A stretch of 64,000 nt of DNA from Blattabacterium sp. (Nauphoeta cinerea). Its GTDB lineage: Bacteria > Bacteroidota > Bacteroidia > Flavobacteriales > Blattabacteriaceae. The notes below the pieces were generated by a model, which made no database searches, had not been told where the DNA came from, and was given only the letters and a program-made list of their open reading frames with translations. This document shows, in pieces, positions 41,406 through 50,832 of this stretch. Location of the stretch: the NCBI RefSeq assembly GCF_000471965.1, contig NC_022550.1, positions 62,001 to 126,000 on the forward strand, read 5' to 3'. Made by a program: the position numbers and the translations under genes. The number at the start of each line of letters is the position of its first letter. Positions within the stretch are counted from its first letter, which is position 1.

Positions 41406-42695
41406 TTAAATTAAATCAATAAGGCTTTCTAGTGCGATCTTTCTAGATCCTTTAATAAGAATATAATCCATTTTTTGAATAGAATATTTTTGAATCCATT
41501 CAACAAAATTTTTTTTATTCATAAATTTTTTTATTCTTTGAGAAGTTTTTTTAGTATTAAAGAAAATATTTCCAATTAGAAAAATTATGTTAATGTTACT
41601 TTTTTCTAGAAAAGAAATGATTTTATCATGTTCATTGTTAGAAAAGAATCCTAATTCTAACATATCTCCTAATATTGCAATTTTATTTCCTTGTATGTTG
41701 TTAAAAAAAGTAAGAGCTTTCATCATACTAGTTGGATTTGCATTATAACAATCTACAATAATTTTTGTATTTTTTTTTATCAAAATTTGAGAACGGTAAT
41801 TATTAGGTACGTATTCTTCCACTGCTTCTTTTATTTTTTTTAAAGAAATTTTGAAATATATTCCAATAGTTATAGCTGAAGCTATATTATATAAATTATA
41901 ATCTCCTATTAAAGAAGAAACAATTTTTTTATTTTTAATAGATAAAATAGATTTTATACTATTTTTAGTCCATAAATATTCAATATTTATATCCGTGGTT
42001 TTTTTTTCTGAAAAAATATATCTTTTCATTCCTTTACTATTAGATAATTGTATGGGATCATCTCCGTTTAAACACGACTTTATTTTTTTTTTTAAAAAAT
42101 TATATAACTCCAACTTACTACGTATAATTCCTTCTATACTTTTAAATCCTTCTAAATGAGCTATTCCAAAATTTGTAATATATCCATAGTCTGGATCAAT
42201 GATAGAACACATTTTTTCTATTTCTTTTTCATGGTTTGCTCCAATTTCCATGACAGATATTTGTGTATCGATAGGCATCGATAGTATAGTTAGTGAAATT
42301 CCTATATGATTATTGAAATTATTTTTTGTAGAATGAACTTTATTATATTTCTTAGAAAGAATAGCTGCAGTAAGTTCTTTTGTTGTGGTTTTTCCATTAC
42401 TTCCAGTTATGGCTATAATAGGGATATGATGGAATCTGTATCTATGATACATTGCTAATTGATGTAGAAAATATAATGTGTTATATACAAAAATAATTTT
42501 TTTGCATCGCACATATTTTTTATTATCAACTACAGCTAATATTGCTCCATTTGAAATCGCTTCATATGCGAATTGATTTCCATCAAAATTTTTTCCTTTT
42601 AAAGCTACAAAAATAGACCCTTTTTTAACTTTTTTACTGTTTATTTCTACCCCAGAAGAAATGGAATATAATTGATATATACTTTGAATATTCAT
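41406..42695 (-). CDS. murF: UDP-MurNAc-tripeptide-D-Ala-D-Ala ligase
   Basis: Adds D-Ala-D-Ala in peptidoglycan precursor synthesis. 429 residues, normal. ATP-binding GSNGKTTTKE (near 95), NNHIGISLTIL, ISVMEIGANHEKEI and the C-terminal VDCYNANPTSM and ILGDMLELG are all typical. It lies 47 bases after the cdaA gene on the same strand. Its presence indicates the cell wall is kept. Confidence 0.95.
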   Translation of the reverse strand: MNIQSIYQLYSISSGVEINSKKVKKGSIFVALKGKNFDGNQFAYEAISNGAILAVVDNKKYVRCKKIIFVYNTLYFLHQLAMYHRYRFHHIPIIAITGSNGKTTTKELTAAILSKKYNKVHSTKNNFNNHIGISLTILSMPIDTQISVMEIGANHEKEIEKMCSIIDPDYGYITNFGIAHLEGFKSIEGIIRSKLELYNFLKKKIKSCLNGDDPIQLSNSKGMKRYIFSEKKTTDINIEYLWTKNSIKSILSIKNKKIVSSLIGDYNLYNIASAITIGIYFKISLKKIKEAVEEYVPNNYRSQILIKKNTKIIVDCYNANPTSMMKALTFFNNIQGNKIAILGDMLELGFFSNNEHDKIISFLEKSNINIIFLIGNIFFNTKKTSQRIKKFMNKKNFVEWIQKYSIQKMDYILIKGSRKIALESLIDLI

Positions 42696-42742
42696 AAATA
42701 ATATAATATATTTTTTCTGAAAATAATTAAATAATTAACTAA

Positions 42743-43513
42743 TTAAAGTAAATCTTTTTCGAGTTTCATTTTTAAATTATTAATATTAGTAATGATAGTT
42801 CTTTTTTGGTCTTTTATATAAGAAATATAACCTGTTTCTTCCGATATAACAAGACATATAGCGTCCGTTTTTTCAGATAATCCAATAGCAGCTCTATGTC
42901 GTAAACCCAAACGAGATGGAATTTCTTTATTGTAAGAAACAGGGAGAATCGCTCTTGTTTTTATAATTTTATTTCCTGTAATAACTACAGCTCCATCATG
43001 TAATGGACTATTTTTATAGAAAATACTTTCTAAAATAGAAATATTAACTTTAGCATCCATTTCATCTCCATTTTGTATAAATTCTTTTAAATCCTGATGT
43101 AATTGAATAACAATTAAAACTCCAGTCTTATCTCCTGAAAAAATAGCACAAGCATTTATTATACTATCTATAGTTTCAGTTTTAATCGAAACTCCTGATT
43201 TCTTAAAGAGAGAAAATATAAATTTTTTGAAAAAAATTTTGCTTCCTACAATAAGAAGGAATTTTCTAATTTCTGGTTGAAATACAATAATCAAAGCTAA
43301 AAAACCTCCTTTAAAAAAAGCACTTATAACTATGCTAAGAAGTTTCATTTTGTAAATTTCTACTACTTTCCAGAAAATAAAAGTTGCAATAATACCGTAA
43401 AAAATATTTAAAGCAGCAGTTTTGTAAACCAGTCTGTATATTTGAAATAAAATAATGGTTACTAAAAAAATATCTAAAATATCAATGAAAGAAATTTTCA
43501 ATAAATATAACAA
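42743..43513 (-). CDS. cdaA: Diadenylate cyclase CdaA
   Basis: Makes cyclic di-AMP from two ATP. 256 residues: three N-terminal membrane helices (about 8-80) and a DisA_N domain with the catalytic LHDGAVVI and the ATP-binding LGLRHRAAIGLSE. The start is TTG at 43513; an in-frame stop lies a few codons upstream, so little more can be added. Its usual partners (folP upstream, as here) match a common Bacteroidota order. A c-di-AMP cyclase in so reduced a genome suggests a role in turgor or wall control. No c-di-AMP phosphodiesterase is seen in the window. Confidence 0.94.
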   Translation of the reverse strand: MLYLLKISFIDILDIFLVTIILFQIYRLVYKTAALNIFYGIIATFIFWKVVEIYKMKLLSIVISAFFKGGFLALIIVFQPEIRKFLLIVGSKIFFKKFIFSLFKKSGVSIKTETIDSIINACAIFSGDKTGVLIVIQLHQDLKEFIQNGDEMDAKVNISILESIFYKNSPLHDGAVVITGNKIIKTRAILPVSYNKEIPSRLGLRHRAAIGLSEKTDAICLVISEETGYISYIKDQKRTIITNINNLKMKLEKDLL

Positions 43514-43558
43514 TGAAAAAAAGCTTCACGAAAAAATAATATAAAAGTTATTAATGAA

Positions 43559-44392
43559 TTATAAAATTTTTCTATAATATTGTACTAATTTAATGCATTC
43601 TACAGCTTCTTTCACATCATGCACACGCAAAAATTTAGATCCATTTAAAAGTGCTATAGTATGAATAATAGAAGTCGCATTTAATGATTCTTCATAAGAA
43701 GTTTTTAAAATAAATTTCATCATCGATTTTCTAGAAATACCAATTAAAATTGGATAATCTTGATATCCTAATAAAGATAGATGTTTTAATAATTGAAAAT
43801 TATGTTCTAACGTTTTTCCAAAACCAAATCCAGGATCTAAAATAATATCTTGAATTCCATATTTTTTTAAAAAAAAAATTTTTTCAGAAAAGAAATTATT
43901 TATTTCTGTTATTATGTTTTCATGATAGTATGGTTTTTCCTGCATGTTTTCAGGAATTCCTTTCATGTGATTTAATATATATGGTATTTTAAGTTTTCCT
44001 AACAAAGGAAACATCTTTTCATCTAATACTCCTCCTGATATATCATTTATCATTACAGCTCCTTCTTCTACTGCTATTCTAGCAACTTCACTACGAAATG
44101 TATCTATAGATATTTTAGCATTTGGAAAATTTTTCATAATTACACGAATAGGTTCTGTTATTCTTTTTATTTCTTCCTTTTCTGTTATAAATTTTGATCC
44201 TGGTCGTGTTGAACATCCCCCAACATCTATAAAATCACAGCCTTCATTTAATAAAGTTTCTATATGTTGTAATAGATTGTATTTTGAACATAGTTTTCCC
44301 CCATCATAAAACGAATCAGGTGTTAAATTGACTATTCCCATTATTTTGGGTTCTTTTAAATGCAATAAAGTGCCAGCACAATTAATTATCAT
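43559..44392 (-). CDS. folP: Dihydropteroate synthase
   Basis: Joins p-aminobenzoate to the pterin in folate synthesis. 277 residues. MGIVNLTPDSFYDGG (near 18-32), DVGGCSTRPGS, INDISGG, LDPGFGFGKT and GISRKSM are the family motifs. ATG at 44392, 56 bases from the divergent DUF1599 gene. cdaA follows after 45 bases. Confidence 0.96.
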   Translation of the reverse strand: MIINCAGTLLHLKEPKIMGIVNLTPDSFYDGGKLCSKYNLLQHIETLLNEGCDFIDVGGCSTRPGSKFITEKEEIKRITEPIRVIMKNFPNAKISIDTFRSEVARIAVEEGAVMINDISGGVLDEKMFPLLGKLKIPYILNHMKGIPENMQEKPYYHENIITEINNFFSEKIFFLKKYGIQDIILDPGFGFGKTLEHNFQLLKHLSLLGYQDYPILIGISRKSMMKFILKTSYEESLNATSIIHTIALLNGSKFLRVHDVKEAVECIKLVQYYRKIL

Positions 44393-44447
44393 TGAAAAAT
44401 TTATTTATCTGTAATTTATTGTAAAATAAAAAATAAAATGAAATGAT

Positions 44448-44945
44448 ATGAATTTTTCATCTATTGATTCTATTTTAGAAAAATGTAAAAAACTTTTTTT
44501 AGAAAAATTAAGAGATTATGGTTTATCATGGAAATTTTTTCACAATTATTCTATAATAGATCAAATTTTAATTAAACTAATCCGTATAAAAAATATTCAG
44601 TCGAAAGGATCTCAAAAAATTAAAGAAGAAAAAATAGAAGATACCTATATAGACATTATAAATTATTTAATAATTATTTTAATAAAAATAGATATTTCTT
44701 TTACATTACAATCACACGATGTATCACATCATGATGTGATTTTAATTTATAATGAAAAATTAAAAAAAATAAAAATGAATACAGATTGTATGGATAAAAC
44801 TTTAAATAAGTTTTCCATAAACAGTATTTTAGAAAATATTTTATTATTAAAAATGAATCAAAAAAAGTTTTTTTTAAAAGAATTAGAAAAATTTTGTTTT
44901 CAAACATTAATTGAAATTATTTTTATTTTAAAAAGAAATTTTTAA
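44448..44945 (+). CDS. DUF1599-family protein
   Basis: 165 residues, function not known. The N-terminus (CKKLFLEKLRDYGLSWKFF, IDQILIKLIRIKNIQ) matches the repeated unit of DUF1599 proteins, which resemble nucleotide pyrophosphohydrolase folds. The second unit (residues about 100-160) is weaker, with a drifted sequence, though still in frame. Bacteroidota genomes place this gene beside folP and tpiA, as here. An 18-base perfect palindrome (44723-44740) lies in the coding sequence. The drift could mean loss of function in progress. Confidence 0.75.
   Translation: MNFSSIDSILEKCKKLFLEKLRDYGLSWKFFHNYSIIDQILIKLIRIKNIQSKGSQKIKEEKIEDTYIDIINYLIIILIKIDISFTLQSHDVSHHDVILIYNEKLKKIKMNTDCMDKTLNKFSINSILENILLLKMNQKKFFLKELEKFCFQTLIEIIFILKRNF
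44723..44740. repeat. 18-base perfect palindrome inside the DUF1599 gene
   Basis: ATCACATCATGATGTGAT equals its own reverse complement and has 6 G/C in 18 bases, more than the surroundings. It codes SHHDVI in the weakest part of the protein. By rough reckoning one palindrome of this length could occur by chance in 64 kb of such A+T-rich DNA, so function is not claimed. Confidence 0.6.
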
Positions 44946-45015
44946 TAAAAATCTAATTTTTTCTATTTATAATATTTATATTATTGCACTTTTTTGTAAC
45001 AAAAACGAGACAAAA

Positions 45016-45774
45016 GTGAGACAAAAGATTGTTATTGCAAATTGGAAAATGAATTATGACTTTCATGAAACAACTTCTTTTATTAGAAATTTTTTAAAAA
45101 TTATTTTTGAAAGAAAAATAAATCATAATAAAAAAATTATTATATCCCCTTCTTTTCCTTTTTTACATATTTCGAATCAAATCTTACAAGGAACAACTTT
45201 AAATATTGCAGCTCAAAATATTCATCATAAAGATAAAGGCTCTTATACAGGAGAAGTATCCGCTTATATGTTAAAGTCTATAGGAGTTCAAAACGTTATA
45301 TTAGGACATAGTGAAAGAAGAGAATTGTTTTTTGAAAAAGAAAATATTTTATTAGAAAAAATAAAAATAGCATTAAAGTATAATTTCAATATTATTTTTT
45401 GTGTAGGGGAGTCATCTTTAGAAAGATCTAATAATAAACAATTTGATATTGTTAAAAACCAATTAAAAGAAACTGTTTTTCATTGCACTTCAGACGAGAT
45501 AAAATCTTTTTATATAGCATACGAACCAATATGGGCAATTGGAACAGGAAAAACTGCTACTATTGAGCAAGCTCAGACTATGCATAAATTTATTCGTTCT
45601 TTATTTTTTGATAAATATGGAAAAAATATTTCTAATAAAATATCTATTTTATATGGAGGAAGTATTAATGATCTTAATGCAAAAGATTTTTTTTCTCAAA
45701 AAGATATAGATGGAGGACTTATAGGAAAATCATCTATTAAACTAGAAACATTATTAAAAATAATTCAATCATAA
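45016..45774 (+). CDS. tpiA: Triosephosphate isomerase
   Basis: Interconverts dihydroxyacetone phosphate and glyceraldehyde 3-phosphate. 252 residues from a GTG at 45016, where the conserved IANWKMN (substrate-binding Lys) follows at once. Catalytic His is in LGHSERRE, catalytic Glu in AYEPIWAIGTG, and the phosphate loop is YGGSINDLNA. tRNA-Arg follows 32 bases downstream on the same strand. Confidence 0.97.
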   Translation: MRQKIVIANWKMNYDFHETTSFIRNFLKIIFERKINHNKKIIISPSFPFLHISNQILQGTTLNIAAQNIHHKDKGSYTGEVSAYMLKSIGVQNVILGHSERRELFFEKENILLEKIKIALKYNFNIIFCVGESSLERSNNKQFDIVKNQLKETVFHCTSDEIKSFYIAYEPIWAIGTGKTATIEQAQTMHKFIRSLFFDKYGKNISNKISILYGGSINDLNAKDFFSQKDIDGGLIGKSSIKLETLLKIIQS

Positions 45775-45806
45775 TATTTAAAGTTAATTAGTATATTTGT
45801 ATTATG

Positions 45807-45880
45807 GGCCTCGTAGCTTAATTGGATAAAGCATCTGACTACGGATCAGAAGATTATGGGTTCGAATCCCTTCGAGGTCG
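45807..45880 (+). tRNA. tRNA-Arg (ACG)
   Basis: 74 bases: acceptor GGCCTCG pairs with CGAGGTC (one G-T pair), D arm TAGCTTAATTGGATAAAGCA, anticodon stem TCTGA/TCAGA with loop CTACGGA (anticodon ACG, read as ICG after A34 deamination), T arm around GGGTTCGAATCCC. Discriminator G, CCA not encoded. tRNA-Arg(ACG) needs the deaminase TadA, which is not in this window. Confidence 0.96.
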
Positions 45881-45893
45881 CATTCGTTTTATC

Positions 45894-46757
45894 CTATCCT
45901 AAATAAGGTTTTAATATTTTACTTCTAGAAGAATGTTTTAATCTTTTTAAAGCTATACTTTCAATCTGTCTAACACGTTCTCTTGTTAAATCGCAAGATT
46001 GTCCTACTTCTTCTAAAGTCATAGGAGGAGCCCCATTTAATCCGAAATGTAAAATGATAACACGACGTTCTCTTTCACTTAAAGTTTCTAAAATTCTTTT
46101 TATATCTTTACGTAAAGATTCTTTTTCTAAGTGTTCATCTGGACGAGGGGATTCATCAGATCTAACTAAATCATATAAATTAGAGTCTTCTCCTTCTATC
46201 AATGGAGCATCCATTGAAACATGTCTTCCCGAATTTTTTATAGACTCTTCAACATCTTTCTCATTCATATCTAAATATTCTGCTATCTCTCTTGCAGAAG
46301 GAGTTCTTTGTAATTCTTGCTCTAATTGAGCAAGGGTTTTCAATATTTTATTTAATAAAGCTAATTTATTTGTAGGTTGTCTAATGGAACGTGATTGTTC
46401 TGCTATAGCTTGTAAAATTGCTTGTCTAATCCACCAAACTACATAAGATATACATTTAAATCCTCTTGTTTCATCAAAACGTAATATTCCTTTAATTAAA
46501 CCTAAATTTCCTTCATTAATCAAATCACATAAACTTAATCCTTGATTTTGATATTGTTTGGCTACAGAAACAACAAAACGTAAATTTGCATTGACAAGTT
46601 TATCTATAGCACTAGCATCACCTTCTCTTGCTTTACGAGCATATTCTACTTCTTCTTCTGGAGTTAATAATGGGATTTTCCCTATTTCATGAAGGTATTT
46701 GTCTAACGATTCAGATTCGCGATTTGTTACTTGTTTAGTAATTTTAAGTTGTCTCAT
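45894..46757 (-). CDS. rpoD: Primary sigma factor RpoD
   Basis: 287 residues, the short Bacteroidota form without region 1.1. Region 2 has NLRFVVSVAKQYQNQGLSL and the DNA-melting segment CISYVVWWIRQAI; region 3 follows IRQPTNK; region 4 ends with MTLEEVGQSCDLTRERVRQIE. It would read promoters of the TTTG / TAnnTTTG type. ATG at 46757, 12 bases after the pnp stop on the same strand, so pnp and rpoD may share a transcript. Very well conserved. Confidence 0.97.
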   Translation of the reverse strand: MRQLKITKQVTNRESESLDKYLHEIGKIPLLTPEEEVEYARKAREGDASAIDKLVNANLRFVVSVAKQYQNQGLSLCDLINEGNLGLIKGILRFDETRGFKCISYVVWWIRQAILQAIAEQSRSIRQPTNKLALLNKILKTLAQLEQELQRTPSAREIAEYLDMNEKDVEESIKNSGRHVSMDAPLIEGEDSNLYDLVRSDESPRPDEHLEKESLRKDIKRILETLSERERRVIILHFGLNGAPPMTLEEVGQSCDLTRERVRQIESIALKRLKHSSRSKILKPYLG

Positions 46758-46769
46758 ATTTTTTTAATT

Positions 46770-48920
46770 TTATTTTTTTATAGGACGGGGTAAAAGTACT
46801 TTTCTAGAGAGTTTCATTTTTTTATTTTTTTCATCCATTCCCATAAATTTAACGTCAATAATATCTCCTATATGCAACTCTTCTTCTATATTATTCAATC
46901 TTTTCCATCCTATTTCCGAAATATGCAGCAACCCTTCTACTCCTTTAGAAATTTCAACAAAAGCACCAAAATCTTTTATAGATTTTACTTTTGCTTTATA
47001 AACTTTTCCTAATTCAGGGACAAAAACTATTTTTTTAATCCTACTAATGGCTTTTTCTATTTTTTCATCATCTTTTCCGATAATTTCAATGTAACCTGAA
47101 TCCCCTTTTTCTTCAATGAATATATTTGTATTTGTATATGATTGTATTTCTTGAATTACTTTTCCACCAGGACCGATAACTGAACCTATGAAATCTTTTG
47201 GAATATTCAAAGTATATATTTTTGGAGCATTAGGTTTCATTTTTTTTCTATATTTAGGTAGAGTTTCTAACATTTTATTTAAAATGAAAATGCGACCTTC
47301 TAAAGCTTGCATCAAAATTTTATTCATAAGATCGTATGTTACTCCTTGCATTGTTTTCACATCCATTTGACAAGCTGTCATTCCATATTTTGTCCCTGTT
47401 ATTTTGAAATCTAAGTCTCCAAAATGATCCTCTTCTCCTATTATATCTGATACAATAATTTTTTTTTCATTTTCCATAAATAACCCCATAGCAATTCCAG
47501 ATACAGGATTTTTTATAGGAATTCCTGCATCCATTAATGCTAAACTTGCCGCACAAACTGTAGCCATAGAAGATGATCCATTAGACTCTAGAATATCTGA
47601 AACAACACGAATTGTGTATGGATTATTAGGTATAACATTTTTTAATGCACGTTGAGCTAAATTTCCATGTCCAACTTCACGTCTAGAAACACCTCTTATA
47701 GAACGGATTTCTCCTGTAGAAAAAGGTGGAAAATTATAATGTAAATAGAATTTCTCCTGATTTTCCACAACAACGTTATCGATTCTGTTAGCATCTAAAG
47801 AAGATCCTAGTGTGACTGTAGCTAAAGACTGAGTCTCTCCTCTTGAAAATAAAGCAGAACCATGAACACCAGGTAAATAATCAACAAAACTGGATATTGA
47901 ACGTATTTGTTTTTTAGTCCTACCATCTAATCGAACCCCTTTATTTAAAATTAAATTTCTAGTTATATTTTTTTTTATTTCCTCAAAAAACTGATCAATA
48001 ATTGCTTCTTTTTCCTCTCCCTCTATTTTTTCTTTTGTTAAAAATTTTCTTTTAAAATCGTTTAGTACAATTTTTTCTTGAACAGACCTCGTTTTTTTGT
48101 CTAAGAAATTTTGATAAATTTTCTCTATTTTTTCATATGAAAATAAATGAAGTTCTTCTTTTAACATTTTATTTTCTTGTTCTTGAGAAGAATTTATTGA
48201 TTTTTGATCATCAAAGAAAAAAATACAACTTTTTGAAAGTTTATCAACTAAACGGAGTTGAGCTTCTATTTGTGGTTTTATTGCTTTATGAGCTATCATC
48301 ACTGTTTCTAAAAACTCTTTTTCTTTTGTTTCCTTCATCTCCCCTTCTATCATAATAATAGAATGGCTTGAAGCTCCTACTATTAAATCTACATCTGCTT
48401 CCTTTAATTGATCTAAACTAGGATTAATGATAAATTTTTCATTCGAACGAATAACACGTATTTCTGATATAGGTCCATTAAAAGGGATTCTTGCTACGGA
48501 TAAAGCTGTTGATGCTGCCAAACCAGCTAATCCATCTGGTAAAACAGTTTTGTCATATGAAAGTAACGAAATCATGATTTGGATTTCTTTTTTAAAAGAA
48601 TCTGAAAATGTAGGTCTTAAAACGCGATCAACTAACCTCATCGTTAAAATTTCCTCATCAGAAGGTCTCCCTTCTCTTTTTATAAAACCTCCAGGAATTT
48701 TTCCTCCAGCAGAATATTTTTCTCTATAATCTACTGTTAAAGGTAAAAAATTTGTTTCATTTTTTTTTGTTTCTTTGGAAACAACTACAGTAGCCAAAAG
48801 CATTGTATTTTTTGCACGTACTATAACTGCTCCATCAGCTTGTCTTGCTAATCTTCCTGTTTCTATAATAATAGTACGACCATCTCCCATAGAGATGGTT
48901 TCTTTTACTATATCTAGCAT
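46770..48920 (-). CDS. pnp: Polynucleotide phosphorylase
   Basis: 3'-5' phosphorolytic RNase of mRNA decay. 716 residues: two RNase PH domains (about 10-230 and 320-550) joined by a helical domain, a KH domain (NIPKDFIGSVIGPGGKVIQEI) and an S1 domain near the end (GKVYKAKVKSIKDFGAFVEI, GLLHISEIGWKR). FSRGETQSLATVTLG and the GEEDHFGDLDFKITGT active-site loop are intact. It follows rpsO by 36 bases, the classic rpsO-pnp order. Confidence 0.97.
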   Translation of the reverse strand: MLDIVKETISMGDGRTIIIETGRLARQADGAVIVRAKNTMLLATVVVSKETKKNETNFLPLTVDYREKYSAGGKIPGGFIKREGRPSDEEILTMRLVDRVLRPTFSDSFKKEIQIMISLLSYDKTVLPDGLAGLAASTALSVARIPFNGPISEIRVIRSNEKFIINPSLDQLKEADVDLIVGASSHSIIMIEGEMKETKEKEFLETVMIAHKAIKPQIEAQLRLVDKLSKSCIFFFDDQKSINSSQEQENKMLKEELHLFSYEKIEKIYQNFLDKKTRSVQEKIVLNDFKRKFLTKEKIEGEEKEAIIDQFFEEIKKNITRNLILNKGVRLDGRTKKQIRSISSFVDYLPGVHGSALFSRGETQSLATVTLGSSLDANRIDNVVVENQEKFYLHYNFPPFSTGEIRSIRGVSRREVGHGNLAQRALKNVIPNNPYTIRVVSDILESNGSSSMATVCAASLALMDAGIPIKNPVSGIAMGLFMENEKKIIVSDIIGEEDHFGDLDFKITGTKYGMTACQMDVKTMQGVTYDLMNKILMQALEGRIFILNKMLETLPKYRKKMKPNAPKIYTLNIPKDFIGSVIGPGGKVIQEIQSYTNTNIFIEEKGDSGYIEIIGKDDEKIEKAISRIKKIVFVPELGKVYKAKVKSIKDFGAFVEISKGVEGLLHISEIGWKRLNNIEEELHIGDIIDVKFMGMDEKNKKMKLSRKVLLPRPIKK

Positions 48921-48956
48921 ATTTTTATTATTTTCTATCTATCTATGTAGAAATAT

Positions 48957-49220
48957 TTATTTCCTTAATCCTAAATGTTTAATTATATTTTTGTAATTAT
49001 TGACATCATGTTTTTCTATATATTTTAGCAATTTTTTTCTTTTTCCTACCATTTTTACTAAAGCTCTTTCCGTATTAAAATCCTTTTTATTATTTTTTAG
49101 ATGATTGTTCAAATGATTAATACGATAAGTAAACAAAGCGATCTGAACATTGGAAGAACCTGTATCATAAACAGATGTTCCATAAGTTTTAAATATTTCC
49201 TTTTTTTTTTCTACTGTCAT
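48957..49220 (-). CDS. rpsO: 30S ribosomal protein S15
   Basis: 87 residues. TGSSNVQIALFTYRINHLNNH and ALVKMVGKRKKLLKYIEK match S15, which binds the 16S rRNA central domain. The final KHLGLRK is the usual end. ATG at 49220. In other bacteria S15 represses its own message; nothing in the short leader here shows that clearly. Confidence 0.96.
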   Translation of the reverse strand: MTVEKKKEIFKTYGTSVYDTGSSNVQIALFTYRINHLNNHLKNNKKDFNTERALVKMVGKRKKLLKYIEKHDVNNYKNIIKHLGLRK

Positions 49221-49255
49221 AAACTATATATAAAGTTAAAAATATTTTTTTGAAA

Positions 49256-50776
49256 TTAATTTCTACTTTTTTCCATTTCTAAAATAGAATCAATATATCT
49301 TCTATCGTTGGATAAACGCGGAACTTTATTTTGTCCACCTAATTTGTTATGTTTTTTTAACCAATCATAAAATAAACCATTTCTAGCTACATATATAATA
49401 GGAGGACCTAAAACTATATTTTTGTATCGTTTAACTTCGTAATCTGAATTCAAATATTTCAATTCATTATCCAAAATATTTATAAAATCACATAAATTTT
49501 TTGGTTTTTTTTCAAATTCTATAATCCATTCATGAGCTCCAGAATTTTTTGTATTCATATATACAGGACCTACGGTATATTCATGAATCGTGGAATTTGT
49601 CTTCATGCAAGCTTTATTTAAAGCTTTTTCTGTATTTTCAACAATTAATTCTTCTCCAAAAGAATTTATATAATGAGTTGTTCTTCCTGAAATCAAAATT
49701 CGATATGGAGATAGACTAGTAAATCTAACTGTGTCCCCAACTATGTATCTCCATAATCCTGCATTAGTAGAAATAACAAGCGCATAATTTTTATTTAATT
49801 CTACTTTATCAATAGATAATATTTTAGGATCCGAATTATTTATTTCTTCTGTAGGAATAAATTCGTAAAATATCCCATGATTTAGTAATAATAAAAGATC
49901 TTTAACATTTTTTTGATCTTGTATTGCAAAAAAGCCTTCTGATGCACTGTATACATCGTAATAATTTATGGATTTATTAAATAATTTTTGATATTGCAAA
50001 ATGTAAGGCCTTAAACTCACCCCTCCATGAAATATTACCTCAATATTAGGCCATATTTCATTTATTATTTTTTTGTCAAATTCTTTTAATAATTTGTTCA
50101 AAAAGATCAATAACCAAGAACAAACACCTAATAAGATTCTAACATCTTGATGTCCTGTTTCTTTTACTAGATTTTCTAATTTTTTTTCCCATTCACTTAT
50201 TAAGGCTATTTTTTTTCTAGGAACACAAATATTTTCAACCCAAAAAGGCATATTCTGAATTAGAATGGAAGATAAATCCCCATAAAATGTGTTATATTTC
50301 TTATGTAATTCATAACTTCCTCCTAGACGGACAGCTTTTCCAAAAAAAATTTTTGTTTTGGGGTGATTATGAATATAAATAGATAATACATCTTTTCCTG
50401 CTTTATAATGACATGTATTCATAGACAATTTAGTGATAGGAATATATTTGCTTCTTGTATTAGTAGTTCCAGAGGATCTGGCAAACCATTTTACTTTTCC
50501 TGGCCATAATATATTTTTTTCTCCACTACGAATTCTTTTAATAAAATATTGTAAATCAGTATATTTACATATAGGAATTCTTTCTGAGAATTGTTGATAT
50601 TTTTTAATATCACAAAATCCATATTTTTTTCCAAATTCTGTATTTTTTGCATATAAAACTAATTGATTCATTAATTGATTCTGTATTTCTATTGGATAAC
50701 GCATAAAAAATTCTATACTCTTAATTCTTTTTTTAAGAAAAGAAGATGTAAAATATCCAGATAAATACTTTATCAT
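49256..50776 (-). CDS. GH3-family acyl-adenylating protein
   Basis: 506 residues, the full length of GH3 proteins. The ATP-binding motif FARSSGTTNTRSKYIP (near 98-112), YDVYSASEGFFAIQ (near 265) and LWRYIVGDTVRFTS (near 345) are the three conserved nucleotide-binding motifs. The C-terminal part has GEELIVENTEKAL and HEWIIEFEK. Plant GH3 enzymes join amino acids to jasmonate or auxin; bacterial members, frequent in Bacteroidota, have no established substrate that I know of. The frame is intact over 1.5 kb, and menG lies next upstream on the same strand. Kept in a reduced genome, it probably has a core role. Confidence 0.88.
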   Translation of the reverse strand: MIKYLSGYFTSSFLKKRIKSIEFFMRYPIEIQNQLMNQLVLYAKNTEFGKKYGFCDIKKYQQFSERIPICKYTDLQYFIKRIRSGEKNILWPGKVKWFARSSGTTNTRSKYIPITKLSMNTCHYKAGKDVLSIYIHNHPKTKIFFGKAVRLGGSYELHKKYNTFYGDLSSILIQNMPFWVENICVPRKKIALISEWEKKLENLVKETGHQDVRILLGVCSWLLIFLNKLLKEFDKKIINEIWPNIEVIFHGGVSLRPYILQYQKLFNKSINYYDVYSASEGFFAIQDQKNVKDLLLLLNHGIFYEFIPTEEINNSDPKILSIDKVELNKNYALVISTNAGLWRYIVGDTVRFTSLSPYRILISGRTTHYINSFGEELIVENTEKALNKACMKTNSTIHEYTVGPVYMNTKNSGAHEWIIEFEKKPKNLCDFINILDNELKYLNSDYEVKRYKNIVLGPPIIYVARNGLFYDWLKKHNKLGGQNKVPRLSNDRRYIDSILEMEKSRN

Positions 50777-50832
50777 TACGAAATGATATTTGAGTTAAAG
50801 GTTGTGAAAATAAATTTTGTCATTTATTTTCT

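Noticed and set aside
44723-44740. 18-base palindrome as a CRP-like operator
   Set aside because: The half sites are in the inverse orientation to TGTGA-N6-TCACA, it lies inside a coding region, and chance can account for one such palindrome in this window.
44800-44945. Possible frame excursion in the second half of the DUF1599 gene
   Set aside because: The other frames soon meet stops, and the present frame keeps the expected spacing, so divergence explains it better.
46054-46329. Plus-strand ORF antisense to rpoD
   Set aside because: A mirror of the highly conserved rpoD codons, with no start context or homology.
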